From: Chthonobacter rhizosphaerae | GTDB taxonomy: Bacteria; Pseudomonadota; Alphaproteobacteria; Rhizobiales; Pleomorphomonadaceae | DNA length: 64,000 nucleotides | Direction: 5' to 3' | NCBI RefSeq assembly: GCF_013839525.1 | Contig: NZ_JACDIS010000012.1 | Span: forward strand, 62,001 to 126,000 | Shown here: piece by piece, positions 16,744 through 25,945 of the stretch | Layout of the letters: every line of letters starts with the position of its first letter | Numbering within the stretch: position 1 is the first letter of the stretch | Position numbers and translations under genes: made by a program | Notes under the pieces: model-generated | The model's database searches: none | Seen by the model: the letters and a program-made list of their open reading frames with translations, nothing else | Told to the model about the DNA's origin: nothing

Positions 16744-19700
16744 ATGTCGTCGACTTACACGTCGAACGATCCGCTGCTGTCCGATCAGTGGCATCATCGC
16801 CAGATCCGCCTCGACAAGCTGAATGGAGAGTACCGCGGCGCGGGCGTTTCGGTCGGCATCTGGGACGACGGGGTGGAGACCACCCACGCGGATCTTTCCG
16901 CCAACTACGACGCGTCGAAGGAATACACCGTCGGCGGAACGCGGTTGAGCCCGCATGGCGCCTCCGGCAGCCAGAGCCACGGCACGGCGGTGTCGGGCAT
17001 CATCGCGGCCGTGGCGAACAACGGCTCGGGCGGCGCCGGCATCGCGTCCTCGGCGAAGATCACCGGCGTCGACATCCTCGGCGGTGGCAGCGCCTATTCC
17101 CATCTCGCCACCTCCACCGCCTGGATGGGCCAGTTCCACGTGGTCAACAACAGCTGGGGGTGGACCGGCCGCTTCGCAGACTCCCCGGCGTCCGCCTTCG
17201 GCGCCACCTTCCACGGCGGCCTGAAGTCGTCGGCCGACACCGGCCGGGGCGGGCTCGGCACGATCATCGTCAACTCCGCCGCCAACGACGGCGAAAGCTT
17301 CACGGACTCCAACTACTCCGGCTTCAACCAGAGCCGCTACACCATCACGGTCGGGGCGATCCACCAGTCGGGCGACGTCGCCTCCTATTCCAACCGGGGC
17401 GCTTCGGTGCTCGTCTCCGGATCGGCCGGCGTCGTCACCACCGACGAGACCGGTTCCGCCGGCTACGGCTGGGGCGACACCACCTCCTCCTTCGCCGGCA
17501 CGTCGGCGGCGGGGCCGGTGGTCGCCGGCGTCACCGCCCTGATGCTGGAGGCGTCCGGCAATCGCCTCGGCTGGCGCGACGTCCAGACTATCCTGGCCAC
17601 AACGGCGGACCAGACCTCCGGCAGCCTGTTCGGCGGCGCCTCCGGCCAGATGCGGTTCGGCTGGTCCATCAACGGCGCCCGCAACGTGGACGGCGGCGGC
17701 ATGCACGTCTCCAACGACGTCGGCTACGGCCTCGTCGACGCCTACGAGGCGGTCCGCTACGCGGAGGCCTGGGCGCTGTTCGGGGCCGCCCAGACGTCGG
17801 CCAACGAACAGGTCGCGACCGCGAGCGGCACCCTCAACCGTTCCCTCGCCGACAACGGCGTCACCGAATTCACCGTCGCGGTCGGCACCAACGTGGTGCT
17901 GGAGCACGCGGACCTGACGCTCACGCTCACCCACGCGGACGTCACCGAGCTCCGGGTGGAGCTGATCGCCCCGGACGGTACCGCCTCCACGGTCCTCTCC
18001 CCCATGGCGGGCGACGACATCGCCAAGACCAACTGGACCTGGACCTTCGGCTCCGAGGCGCTGCGCGGCTCCTCGAGCGCCGGGGTCTGGACGGTCCGCA
18101 TCACCGACACCAGCGCCGGCAGGACCGGCTCGATCGCCGGCTATCGGCTGGACGCCTACGGCTCGGCCCCGAGCGCCAGCGACGTCTACCACTACACCAA
18201 CGAGTTCACCGAGATGCTGGCGCTCTCGGCCTCGCGCGCCATCCTCGCCGACGACGACGGCGGCACCGACTGGATCAACCTCGCCGGCCAATCGGCGGCG
18301 GTGACCGTCAGCCTCGCCGGCCGGACCGTCCACTGGGGCGGCGTCCAGCGGGTCGCCATAGCGGCCGGCACGACGATCGAGAACGTGGTCGCGGGCGACG
18401 GCGCCGACAGCCTCACTGGCGACGGCGGCGCCAACCACCTGGTCGGCATGCGCGGCCACGACACGCTGACGGGCGGGGGCGGCGCCGACATCCTGGACGG
18501 CCGCACGGGCATCGACACCGCCGCCTACGCCCTGTCCACCGCCGCCGTCCTCGTCAACCTCGCGACCGTCACCCAGTCCGGCGGCGACGCCGAGGGCGAC
18601 AGCCTGATCTCGATCGAGAACGTCATCGGCTCCGCCCACGCGGACACCCTCTCCGGCAATGCCGGCGCCAACCGGCTCACCGGCGGGGGCGGCGACGACG
18701 TCATCGACGGGCGCGCCGGAACCGACACGGTCGTCTTCTCCGGCGCGTTCAGGGACTACGCCATCGGCAAGGCGACCGGCGGCGACGGCGTAGTGGTCTA
18801 CACCGTCGTCGGCACCGGGGCGGCGGCCGGGGACGGCACCGACACGGTCCGCAACGTGGAAGTGTTCCGCTTCGCCGACGGCCAGCTCGCCGCCGATCGT
18901 CTCCTCGACGGCACCGCACCGTCCCCCGTCGCCGACGACCCCGCGGACGGGGGCGGAGACGACGGCGGCTCCGACAGTCTGCCCGCGACCGTCCGCAACG
19001 GAACCGCCAGGGCCGAAACCCTGGTCGGCGTCGCCCTCCTGGACGAACTCTACGGCCTCGCCGGCAACGACCGGCTCATGGGCAGCGCCGGCGCCGACAA
19101 GCTCGACGGCGGCGCCGGCATCGACACGGTGGACTACTCGGCCTCCGGCGCCGGCGTGGACGTGGACCTCGCCCGCGGCTCCCAGTCCGGCGGCTTCGCG
19201 GACGGCGACACGGTCATCGCGGTGGAGAACGTCACCGGCTCCGCCCACGCGGACACTCTCGCCGGCACGGCGGGCGTCAACGCGATCACCGCCGGCGGCG
19301 GAGACGACATCATCAAGGGGGACGCGGGCGCGGACAAGATCGCCGGCGACGCCGGGGTGGACACCATCGACTACGCGGCCTCGACCGCCGCCGTCCGGGT
19401 GGACCTTGCCAAGGCGGCCCAGACGGGCGGCTTCGCCCAGGGGGACAAGCTCACCGGGATCGAGAACGCCATCGGGTCCGCGTTCGGCGACGTGCTCACG
19501 GGCAACGCGGCCGCGAACACGCTGACCGGCGGGGCCGGCGACGACCGTCTGACCGGCGCTGGAGGCGGGGACAACCTGGTCGGCGGCGACGGTCACGACA
19601 CTGCCGACTACACGCGGTCCGGCGCCGGCGTCGTGGTGAACCTGTCCTCCGGCCTCGGCAGCGGCGGAGACGCGGCCGGAGACGTCCTCTCCGGCATCGA

Positions 19701-20481
19701 GGCCATCGTCGGTTCGGGGCGGAACGACGCGCTGACGGGCGACGCGAACGCCAACGTGCTGACGGGCGGCGCCGGCAACGACACCCTCGCGGGCCTCGCC
19801 GGAGCGGACCGCCTGGATGGCGGCAAGGGAATCGATACGGCCGACTATACGGCCACATCGGTGGGAGTGACGGTCGACCTCGCCGCCGGCACCGGTTCGG
19901 GCGGCGACGCCGCGGGCGACATCCTGGTCGGGATCGAGAACGTCACCGGGTCCGGGCACGCCGACCGGCTCGTCGGCTCGGCGCTCGCCAACGTCCTCGT
20001 CGGGGGCGCCGGCGACGACATTCTGGCGGGGCGCGGCGGTGCGGACCGGCTTTTCGGCGGCGACGGCATCGACACGGCGGACTATTCGGCGTCCGCCGCC
20101 GGCGTCGACGTCGACCTCAGCCGCACCACGGCCCAGAAGAACGGCGACGCCAAGGGGGACGTGCTCGCCTCCATCGAGAACGTGATCGGGTCCGGCGCGG
20201 CCGACATCCTCGCCGGCGACACCGCCGACAACATGTTCACGGGTGGGAGCGGCTCCGACCTGTTCCGGTTCGCGGCGAATTTCGGCTCCGACACCATCAC
20301 GGACTTCGTCGCGGGCCTCGACCGGATCAGCTTCAAGGGCCTCGGTCTCGGCTTCGGATCCCTCACCTTCGCCACCTCCGGTTCCGACCAGGTGATCGGC
20401 GTCGCCGGCACCGACGACACGATACGGCTGACGGGCGCCAACGCGCTCGTCCTCTCGTCGTCCGATTTCGTGTTTGCCTGA
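16744..20481 (+). CDS. Large secreted subtilisin-like protease with P domain and RTX calcium-binding repeats
   Basis: A 1245-residue exoprotease. Residues about 30-320 are an S8 (kexin/furin-like) peptidase with Asp41 in GIWDDGVE, His79 in SHGTAVSG, oxyanion Asn181 in SAANDG and Ser254 in GTSAAGP. Residues about 355-475 are a P domain (LTLTHADVTELRVELIAPDGT). From about 550 to 1190 come seven or so units of about 85-90 residues, each with YS-x-S-x-AGVxVDL, GDxLxxIENVxGS and nonapeptide GGAGDDxLxG RTX motifs that bind Ca2+ outside the cell. There is no N-terminal signal peptide, so type I secretion through a C-terminal signal is expected; no T1SS genes are in the window. Unlike most subtilases it lacks a propeptide. 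Confidence 0.9.
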   Translation: MSSTYTSNDPLLSDQWHHRQIRLDKLNGEYRGAGVSVGIWDDGVETTHADLSANYDASKEYTVGGTRLSPHGASGSQSHGTAVSGIIAAVANNGSGGAGIASSAKITGVDILGGGSAYSHLATSTAWMGQFHVVNNSWGWTGRFADSPASAFGATFHGGLKSSADTGRGGLGTIIVNSAANDGESFTDSNYSGFNQSRYTITVGAIHQSGDVASYSNRGASVLVSGSAGVVTTDETGSAGYGWGDTTSSFAGTSAAGPVVAGVTALMLEASGNRLGWRDVQTILATTADQTSGSLFGGASGQMRFGWSINGARNVDGGGMHVSNDVGYGLVDAYEAVRYAEAWALFGAAQTSANEQVATASGTLNRSLADNGVTEFTVAVGTNVVLEHADLTLTLTHADVTELRVELIAPDGTASTVLSPMAGDDIAKTNWTWTFGSEALRGSSSAGVWTVRITDTSAGRTGSIAGYRLDAYGSAPSASDVYHYTNEFTEMLALSASRAILADDDGGTDWINLAGQSAAVTVSLAGRTVHWGGVQRVAIAAGTTIENVVAGDGADSLTGDGGANHLVGMRGHDTLTGGGGADILDGRTGIDTAAYALSTAAVLVNLATVTQSGGDAEGDSLISIENVIGSAHADTLSGNAGANRLTGGGGDDVIDGRAGTDTVVFSGAFRDYAIGKATGGDGVVVYTVVGTGAAAGDGTDTVRNVEVFRFADGQLAADRLLDGTAPSPVADDPADGGGDDGGSDSLPATVRNGTARAETLVGVALLDELYGLAGNDRLMGSAGADKLDGGAGIDTVDYSASGAGVDVDLARGSQSGGFADGDTVIAVENVTGSAHADTLAGTAGVNAITAGGGDDIIKGDAGADKIAGDAGVDTIDYAASTAAVRVDLAKAAQTGGFAQGDKLTGIENAIGSAFGDVLTGNAAANTLTGGAGDDRLTGAGGGDNLVGGDGHDTADYTRSGAGVVVNLSSGLGSGGDAAGDVLSGIEAIVGSGRNDALTGDANANVLTGGAGNDTLAGLAGADRLDGGKGIDTADYTATSVGVTVDLAAGTGSGGDAAGDILVGIENVTGSGHADRLVGSALANVLVGGAGDDILAGRGGADRLFGGDGIDTADYSASAAGVDVDLSRTTAQKNGDAKGDVLASIENVIGSGAADILAGDTADNMFTGGSGSDLFRFAANFGSDTITDFVAGLDRISFKGLGLGFGSLTFATSGSDQVIGVAGTDDTIRLTGANALVLSSSDFVFA
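18385..20260 (+). repeat. Coding tandem repeats (RTX units) in the exoprotease
   Basis: Roughly seven units of about 255-270 bases encode alternating RTX nonapeptides and a spacer with IENVxGSxxAD. Copies differ enough that they are old, but the block is a likely site of in-frame expansion or contraction. The unit beginning near 18720 is replaced by a different spacer with VFSGAFRDYAIGKATG. Confidence 0.75.
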
Positions 20482-20630
20482 AAGAGCTTGGCAGGCGGTC
20501 CGGTCGTCGGAGGCAGTCGGACCGCCTGTCCGGAACTCGTCGGAACCATCGATTGCGCGACGGGAGGGGGAAGCTCCATAGTCCGGCCCCGGCCGCCATG
20601 CCGGCCCGTCCCGATGAGGAGCATGCCCCC

Positions 20631-21674
20631 GTGAGCCACCTGCCCAATCCCGAACGCTATGGCGAGATGATCTACAACCGGGTCGGTCGCAGCGGCCTGC
20701 ACCTGCCCGCCGTCTCCCTCGGCCTCTGGCAGAATTTCGGCGAGGACAAGTCGTTCGCCAACGCCCGCGACATCTGCCGAACCGCCTTCGACCTCGGCAT
20801 CACCCATTTCGATCTCGCCAACAACTACGGCCCGCCGCCGGGCTCCGCCGAGACCGCGTTCGGCGAGATCCTGAGGGCCGACTTTGCCGGTTACCGCGAC
20901 GAACTCGTCATCTCGACCAAAGCCGGCTATCGCATGTGGCCGGGCCCCTATGGCGAATGGGGCAGCCGGAAGTACCTGCTTTCCTCGCTGGATCAGAGCC
21001 TTAGGCGGATGAAGCTCGACTATGTCGACATCTTCTATTCGCACCGGTTCGACCCGAACACGCCGCTCGAGGAGACCATGGGCGCGCTCGACCACGCGGT
21101 CCGGTCCGGCAAGGCGCTCTACGCCGGCATCTCGTCCTACAACGCCCAGCGCACCCGCGAGGCGGCCGCGATCCTGCGCCGGCTCGGCACGCCCTGCCTC
21201 ATCCACCAGCCGAGCTATTCCATGATCAACCGGTGGATCGAGGACGACGGCCTCCTCGACACGCTGGACGGCGAGGGCATCGGCTCCATCGTGTTCTCAC
21301 CGCTGGCCCAGGGCATGCTCACCACCAAGTATCTCGGCGGGGTGCCGGAAGACAGCCGGGCCGCCAAGAACGGCAGCCTGAAGCAGAGCTTCCTGTCGGA
21401 GGACAACCTCCGCCGCATTAAGGCCCTCAACGCCATCGCCGAGCGGCGGGGCCAGACCCTCGCCCAGATGGCCATCGCGTGGGTGCTCCGCGGCGGCCGG
21501 GTGACGTCGGCGCTCATCGGCGCGAGCCGGCCGGAGCAGGTGGTGGACTGCGTGGCCGCGCTGAAGAACCCGGACTTCTCGCCGGAGGACCTGGCCGAGA
21601 TCGACACCCACGCGGTGGAGGGCGGCGTCAACATCTGGGCCGCCTCCGCGGAGCGTCAGGGACCGCAGCGCTGA
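20631..21674 (+). CDS. yghZ: Aldo/keto reductase, YghZ (L-glyceraldehyde 3-phosphate reductase) type
   Basis: A 347-residue NADPH-dependent reductase very close to E. coli YghZ/Gpr, with shared segments NPERYGEM, SLGLWQNFG, FDLGITHFDLANNYGPPPG, VISTKAGYRMWPGPYG and DYVDIFYSHR (catalytic Asp, Tyr, Lys and His). YghZ reduces L-glyceraldehyde 3-phosphate and methylglyoxal-like aldehydes. I chose GTG 20631, because GAGGAG is 9-10 bases upstream and the predicted N-terminus lines up with YghZ; an in-frame ATG at 20598 is the alternative. It is followed after about 105 bases by thuA on the same strand, perhaps as one operon of sugar-side reactions. Confidence 0.92.
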   Translation: MSHLPNPERYGEMIYNRVGRSGLHLPAVSLGLWQNFGEDKSFANARDICRTAFDLGITHFDLANNYGPPPGSAETAFGEILRADFAGYRDELVISTKAGYRMWPGPYGEWGSRKYLLSSLDQSLRRMKLDYVDIFYSHRFDPNTPLEETMGALDHAVRSGKALYAGISSYNAQRTREAAAILRRLGTPCLIHQPSYSMINRWIEDDGLLDTLDGEGIGSIVFSPLAQGMLTTKYLGGVPEDSRAAKNGSLKQSFLSEDNLRRIKALNAIAERRGQTLAQMAIAWVLRGGRVTSALIGASRPEQVVDCVAALKNPDFSPEDLAEIDTHAVEGGVNIWAASAERQGPQR

Positions 21675-21779
21675 ACTCTTGCTTGGCGATGCGAACAAAA
21701 CCGCGGGCGTGCCGTTTCCCTGGAAGCGGCCCGCCCGCGAGGCCGCGATCCCCGATCCGAGACTGTCGAGGTGAGACGC

Positions 21780-22565
21780 ATGACCATCCGCACCCTCGTC
21801 TTCGGCGAGAACGTCCACGAGACCCTCAACGAGACGGTCCGCTCCATTTATCCGGACGGCATGCACACCGCCATCGCGGCCGGCCTTAACGAGGACGAGG
21901 TGATCGAGGCCACCACCGTCACCCTGCAGGATCCGGAACACGGCTGCACCGAGGAGCGGCTCGCGGTCACCGACGTCCTTCTGTGGTGGGGGCACAAGGC
22001 CCATGGCGACGTGTCCGACCATGTGGTGGAGCGGGTCGCCCACCACGTCTGGCAGGGCATGGGGCTGATCGTCCTGCACTCGGGTCATTTCGCCAAGATC
22101 TTCAAGCGCCTCACCGGCTCGCCCTGCGCCCTCAAGTGGCGCGAGGCCGGAGAGCGCGAGCGCATCTGGACCGTCAATCCGGGCCACCCGATCGCGGCCG
22201 GCCTGCCGGAGAGCTTCGTCCTGGAGAACGAGGAGATGTACGGCGAGCCCTTCTCGGTGCCGGAGCCGATGGAGACGGTGTTCCTGTCCTGGTTCCAGGG
22301 GGGCGAGGTGTTCCGTTCCGGCCTCACCTGGCAACGCGGCGCCGGCAGGATGTTCTACTTCCGCCCCGGCCACGAGACCTACCCGACCTATTACGACCCG
22401 AACGTTCGGCAGGTGCTCCGCAACGCCGTCAAGTGGGCCTACAACCCGGCCCCGCGCTGGACGACCATCACCGAGGCACCGAACGTGCCGGTGGATCTGG
22501 CGCCGGAGAAGATCGAGGAACGCGGCCCGAAGCTCCACAAGCCCGGCGAGCAGGGATACCGGTAG
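21780..22565 (+). CDS. thuA: ThuA domain-containing protein
   Basis: A 261-residue ThuA-like protein with a class I glutamine-amidotransferase-like fold. Diagnostic parts are [13 protein letters not shown] near residue 64, the [19 protein letters not shown] segment, and [25 protein letters not shown] near the C-terminus. In rhizobia ThuA acts with ThuB in trehalose, maltitol or sucrose use through 3-keto sugars. No thuB or transporter is beside it here, so the substrate is open. ATG 21780 follows GAGGTGAG; the frame also has a GTG at 21771 inside that ribosome site. It converges with nagA. Confidence 0.87.
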   Translation: MTIRTLVFGENVHETLNETVRSIYPDGMHTAIAAGLNEDEVIEATTVTLQDPEHGCTEERLAVTDVLLWWGHKAHGDVSDHVVERVAHHVWQGMGLIVLHSGHFAKIFKRLTGSPCALKWREAGERERIWTVNPGHPIAAGLPESFVLENEEMYGEPFSVPEPMETVFLSWFQGGEVFRSGLTWQRGAGRMFYFRPGHETYPTYYDPNVRQVLRNAVKWAYNPAPRWTTITEAPNVPVDLAPEKIEERGPKLHKPGEQGYR

Positions 22566-22596
22566 GAGACGAAGAGCCGCGTGATCCTGGACGACC

Positions 22597-23751
22597 TCAA
22601 GCCTCGTCCCGTTCCCCCGCGATCCAGGTGGCCTTCACCTCCAGCCTGTCGGACAGATGGACGAGGTCGGCCTGGAGCCCGGCGCGGATGCGGCCGCGCA
22701 TCTCGGCGATGCCCAGGTAGTCGGCCGGCCAGGCGCTCGCCATCCGCAGCGCCTCGTCCGCATCGACTCCCACCCGCTCCACGAGCAGACGGACCGAGGC
22801 GGCCATGTCGATGTCGGCGCCGGCGAGGGTCCCGTCGTCCAGGGTCAGCCGGCCGTTCTCCCGCCTGGCGGTCCGGCCGTTGAGCAGGAAGGTCGTGCCC
22901 TCGGTCCCGACGGTCGACATGGCGTCGGTCACCAGGAAGCACCGGCCCGGTCCGCGCTTGCCCCGGATCGCGATGCCGAGCGTCGCCGGATGCACGTGGT
23001 GGCCGTCGGCGATCAGCCCGCACCAGAGCGATCCGGCGTCGAGCGCCGCGCCGGCCATGCCGGGGGCGCGATGGCCGAGCGGGCTCATGGCGTTGAAGAG
23101 ATGGGTCGCCCCTCGGGCGCCGGCGTCCACGGCGCGCACGACGTCGTCATAGGTGGCGTCCGTGTGGCCGAGGCTGACGACGACGCCGCCGTCGGCGAGC
23201 CGGCGGATCAGCCGGGGAGGGGCCTGCTCCACCGCGACCGTCACCATCAGGACGCCGATCGCCTCGGTGGCGGCGACCAGCTGGTCCGCGTCGGCCTCGG
23301 TCAGCGGCCGCATGAGCTCCGCCACATGGGCGCCTCGGCGCGCCGGGGCGAGATGAGGGCCTTCCAGGTGCAGGCCGATCACTCCCGGACGGGTCGGCGC
23401 CGCCTCGATCGCCGCCGCGATGGCGGCCGCCGTGGCGGCGGGCGTGTCGGTGATGAGGGTCGGCAGGAGGGCGGTGGTGCCGTATGGCCGATGGGCGCGG
23501 GCGATGGCCGCCATGGCGTCGGCGGTCGGGCCGTCATTCAGCATCACGCCGCCGCCGCCGTTGACCTGGGCGTCGATGAAGCCGGCCGTCAGCAGCCCGC
23601 CGCCGAGGTCGGTGACCACGGCGCCGGCCGGCACCGCGTGCTCCGGCAGCACGGCGGCGATGCGCCCGTCGGTGACCAGCACGGCGACGCCGTGCCGCCG
23701 CGTCTCGCCGTCGAACACGGTCGCGCCGACGAGCGCCTCCACGACGCCCAT
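22597..23751 (-). CDS. nagA: N-acetylglucosamine-6-phosphate deacetylase
   Basis: A 384-residue amidohydrolase that removes acetate from GlcNAc-6-phosphate. Signature segments are AGFIDAQVNGGGGVMLND, the metal-site HLEGPHLAPARRGAH, SLGHTDATYDDV, GATHLFNAMSPLGHRAPG, and VTDAMSTVGT with the catalytic Asp. Length is normal. Its start overlaps the preceding SIS gene's stop (TGATG), so the two are translationally coupled. With the SIS protein and the upstream BadF-type kinase it gives a full route from free GlcNAc to fructose-6-phosphate. It ends the long minus-strand run that begins at rhaR. Confidence 0.94.
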   Translation of the reverse strand: MGVVEALVGATVFDGETRRHGVAVLVTDGRIAAVLPEHAVPAGAVVTDLGGGLLTAGFIDAQVNGGGGVMLNDGPTADAMAAIARAHRPYGTTALLPTLITDTPAATAAAIAAAIEAAPTRPGVIGLHLEGPHLAPARRGAHVAELMRPLTEADADQLVAATEAIGVLMVTVAVEQAPPRLIRRLADGGVVVSLGHTDATYDDVVRAVDAGARGATHLFNAMSPLGHRAPGMAGAALDAGSLWCGLIADGHHVHPATLGIAIRGKRGPGRCFLVTDAMSTVGTEGTTFLLNGRTARRENGRLTLDDGTLAGADIDMAASVRLLVERVGVDADEALRMASAWPADYLGIAEMRGRIRAGLQADLVHLSDRLEVKATWIAGERDEA

Positions 23752-24779
23752 CAGACGGTCTCCGTCACTTTGGCGAGATTGAGCGGCGCGTCCGGATCGA
23801 GGCCGCGCGCCCGGGTGACCCGCTCCATGAACCTGTAGACGGAGAGGGCGATCGAGATCGGATCCGTGAGGCCGTGGCCGGTGGGCATGGTCGCCAGCCG
23901 GGTGCCCGGCATGTCGATGGCCGTCGCGGTGAACACGGTGCCGCCCGCCTTGATCAGGCGCCCGATGCCGTCGCGGTTCGCCTCGGCGGCCCGGTCGTCT
24001 GGCGCCAGGGCGAGCACCGGGAAGCGGTTCTCCACCAGACGCAGCGGCCCGTGCATCACCTCGGCGGTGGAGAAGGCCTCCGCATGGATGGCGGCGGTCT
24101 CCTTGGCCTTGAGGGCGGTCTCCTGGGCGATCGGAAAGCCCGGTCCGCGGCCGACCACGAACAGCGAACCGGCGGTACGGAAGGTCTCGTCCGCGGCCGA
24201 CCAGTCGGTCTTGAGGGCGCCCGCCAGCGTCTCCGGCAGCCGGCGCACGGCGGCTTCGAGAGCCGCGTCGCCCGTGATGGCCGCCGTCAGGGCGGCGGCG
24301 GCGGCCACGCTGGCGATGAAGGACTTGGTGGCAGCCACGCTCGTCTCCGGCCCGGCGTGAAGCGGGATTGTGACGTCCGCCGCCTCGCCGACCGGGCTCG
24401 CCTCCACGTTGACGAAGGCCACGGTCAGGGCTCCGGAGCGCTTGGCCGCCGCCTGCAGGGCCACCACGTCCGGGCTCTTGCCGGACTGCGAGATGGTGAC
24501 GAGCACGCCGCCCGTCAGGCGCAGCGGCGCGCCGTACACCGACGCGACGGACGGGCCGATGGACGCGACGGGAACGCCCGTGGTCAGTTCCAGGGCATAT
24601 TTGAGATAGCCGGCTGCGTGATCGGACGAGCCGCGGGCGCACGTCGCCACCACCGGCGGATCGAGTTCGCGGATGCGGCGGCCGAGGTCCGCGATGCGGC
24701 CGTGCTCGCGGTCGATGAGCCGCGCGACGGCCTCCGGGGCCTCGGCGGTTTCGCGCGCCATGGCGGTCTGGTGGGTCAT
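23751..24779 (-). CDS. nagB-II: SIS-domain protein, probable glucosamine-6-phosphate deaminase (NagB-II/AgaS type)
   Basis: A 342-residue protein with two SIS sugar-isomerase domains, like the C-terminal half of GlmS without its glutamine domain. Key motifs are CARGSSDHAAGYLKY, VTISQSGKSPDV, and VVGRGPGFPIAQETALKAKETAAIHAEAF split across the second domain (ALKAKETA, HAEAF). In alphaproteobacterial nag clusters such proteins replace NagB, converting glucosamine-6-P to fructose-6-P plus ammonia. ATG 24779 is chosen over an in-frame TTG at 24791; GAGGAG lies 12 bases upstream, a slightly long spacing. A role as a galactosamine-6-P isomerase (AgaS) is the alternative. Confidence 0.85.
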   Translation of the reverse strand: MTHQTAMARETAEAPEAVARLIDREHGRIADLGRRIRELDPPVVATCARGSSDHAAGYLKYALELTTGVPVASIGPSVASVYGAPLRLTGGVLVTISQSGKSPDVVALQAAAKRSGALTVAFVNVEASPVGEAADVTIPLHAGPETSVAATKSFIASVAAAAALTAAITGDAALEAAVRRLPETLAGALKTDWSAADETFRTAGSLFVVGRGPGFPIAQETALKAKETAAIHAEAFSTAEVMHGPLRLVENRFPVLALAPDDRAAEANRDGIGRLIKAGGTVFTATAIDMPGTRLATMPTGHGLTDPISIALSVYRFMERVTRARGLDPDAPLNLAKVTETV

Positions 24780-24953
24780 GATTGTCAGCAACTCCTCGTC
24801 GCGTCGCCTCGAACGCCCCCGCTCGTCTCTAGACCGCTTTCCGACCGGACGGAATCGTCAGGTCGACAAGAAATCGCTCCAGGTGAATACCTTGCAGCAT
24901 TCTCTCATCGATCAGGTCGTGCACCTTGGTCGGAGAATGCTCCAAGAAGCGCC
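24780..24953 (-). other. Intergenic region with a 9-base inverted repeat, kinase to SIS gene
   Basis: No gene is seen. AGCATTCTC (24897-24905) and GAGAATGCT (24934-24942) form a perfect inverted repeat with a 28-base loop, starting 12 bases past the kinase stop. Read on the minus strand, the stretch ATTCCGTCCGGTCGGAAAGC near 24850 resembles a motif often seen between genes in rhizobia. Confidence 0.45.
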
Positions 24954-25826
24954 TCAGGTCGCCCTGGGCAAGCCCGCGAGCGTCAGGGCACCGTCGAGGG
25001 CGTCGCCGCGGGGGGGCACCAGCACGGTTTCGAACCGGGCGTGGAGGTAGGGCCGGTGCGGCTCGGCGACGCCGCCCATGAGCGAGATCCGGCGGGCGCC
25101 GAGCTGCATCATCCGGTCCAGGAGGCGGCCGATGTCGTCGGCCGACTGGCGCACGAGCATGAGGGCGATCGGGTCGCCGGCGCGGGCGTGCTCGAACACC
25201 AGCGGGGCATGGCGCGCCCAGTCGCGGGGCAGCGCCGTCAGGCTCCAGGCGAGCAGGCCGGCCGGGTCGTCGTCGAAGACGGCCATCAGGGCGTCGGTGA
25301 AGGCCGAGCGGCTTTCCACGTCCTCGAACCCGAGCAGCGCCCGGCGAAGGGCCCGGCGGCCGAGCGTGGCGCCGGACCCGGTGTCCGACACCATGAAGCC
25401 CCAGCCGCCCACGGTCGCGGTGCGGTCGCCCACGCGGACGACGCCCTGGCTGCCGGTGCCGAGGATCAGGATGCCGCCATCGCCGCCGCCGTGGGCGCCG
25501 AGGCAGGCGATATCCGCGTCGGAGGCCACCGCCACATGGGCGAACGGCAGCGGATGGGCGAGGAATCGCCGCGCCGCCACCGGCGCGTTGCCGCCCGCGA
25601 GGCCGAATCCGCCGCTGGTGCGGGCGAGGGCCTCCTCGCCAAGGCCGGCCGCCGCCAGGGCGGCGCGACTGGCGGTGAGGATGCTCTCGATCGCGAGGTC
25701 GAAGGCCGTGGTGATGTTGGCGGGGCCGCCGGCCCCTTCGCCGAGCACCCGGCCGGAGGCGTCGGCCAGCCGCGCCCGGCAGACCGTTCCGCCGCCGTCG
25801 ATCCCGAGAAAGAGCCCGTCCGCCAC
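24954..25826 (-). CDS. BadF/BadG-type ATPase, probable N-acetylglucosamine kinase
   Basis: An actin-fold sugar kinase of about 290 residues. Its ATP-binding phosphate-1 motif is FLGIDGGGTVCRARL, phosphate-2 is ILILGTGSQGVVR, and there is GGWGFMVSDTGSGATLGRRALRRAL, typical of the BadF/N-acetylhexosamine kinase family, then LMGGVAEP. It would phosphorylate GlcNAc at O6, feeding the NagA and SIS genes directly downstream. AAGG sits directly against an ATG at 25835 but at 7-8 bases from GTG 25826, so I take GTG as the start; the three-codon difference is minor. The substrate is inferred from neighbours. Confidence 0.85.
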   Translation of the reverse strand: MADGLFLGIDGGGTVCRARLADASGRVLGEGAGGPANITTAFDLAIESILTASRAALAAAGLGEEALARTSGGFGLAGGNAPVAARRFLAHPLPFAHVAVASDADIACLGAHGGGDGGILILGTGSQGVVRVGDRTATVGGWGFMVSDTGSGATLGRRALRRALLGFEDVESRSAFTDALMAVFDDDPAGLLAWSLTALPRDWARHAPLVFEHARAGDPIALMLVRQSADDIGRLLDRMMQLGARRISLMGGVAEPHRPYLHARFETVLVPPRGDALDGALTLAGLPRAT

Positions 25827-25945
25827 CCGAATCATCCTTCGTTGGAACGCTCGTCCGATCCGGTTCCGGTACGCCGGCCCGCCCGCCGGAGCAAGGCGGG
25901 CGTGCCCGGGAACGCGGCAAGGCGCAGATCGGGCCGCGCCCGGTC

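Noticed and set aside
16696-19959. Very long open frame on the minus strand (1087 codons) opposite the RTX protease
   Set aside because: It is the antisense shadow of a repetitive GC-rich gene. Its product is an Arg/Gly/Ala/Val repeat with no known motif or ribosome site, while the plus-strand frame has intact protease motifs.
18385-20260. Possible CRISPR array or satellite repeat
   Set aside because: The period is about 260 bases, in frame, and encodes RTX motifs. It is coding repeat structure, not short direct repeats with unique spacers.
24829-24953. Extension of a minus-strand frame past the kinase stop (about 40 codons, ending RFLVDLTIPSGRKAV)
   Set aside because: It belongs to a different frame from the kinase and carries no motif or start signal. 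An inverted repeat explains the region better.
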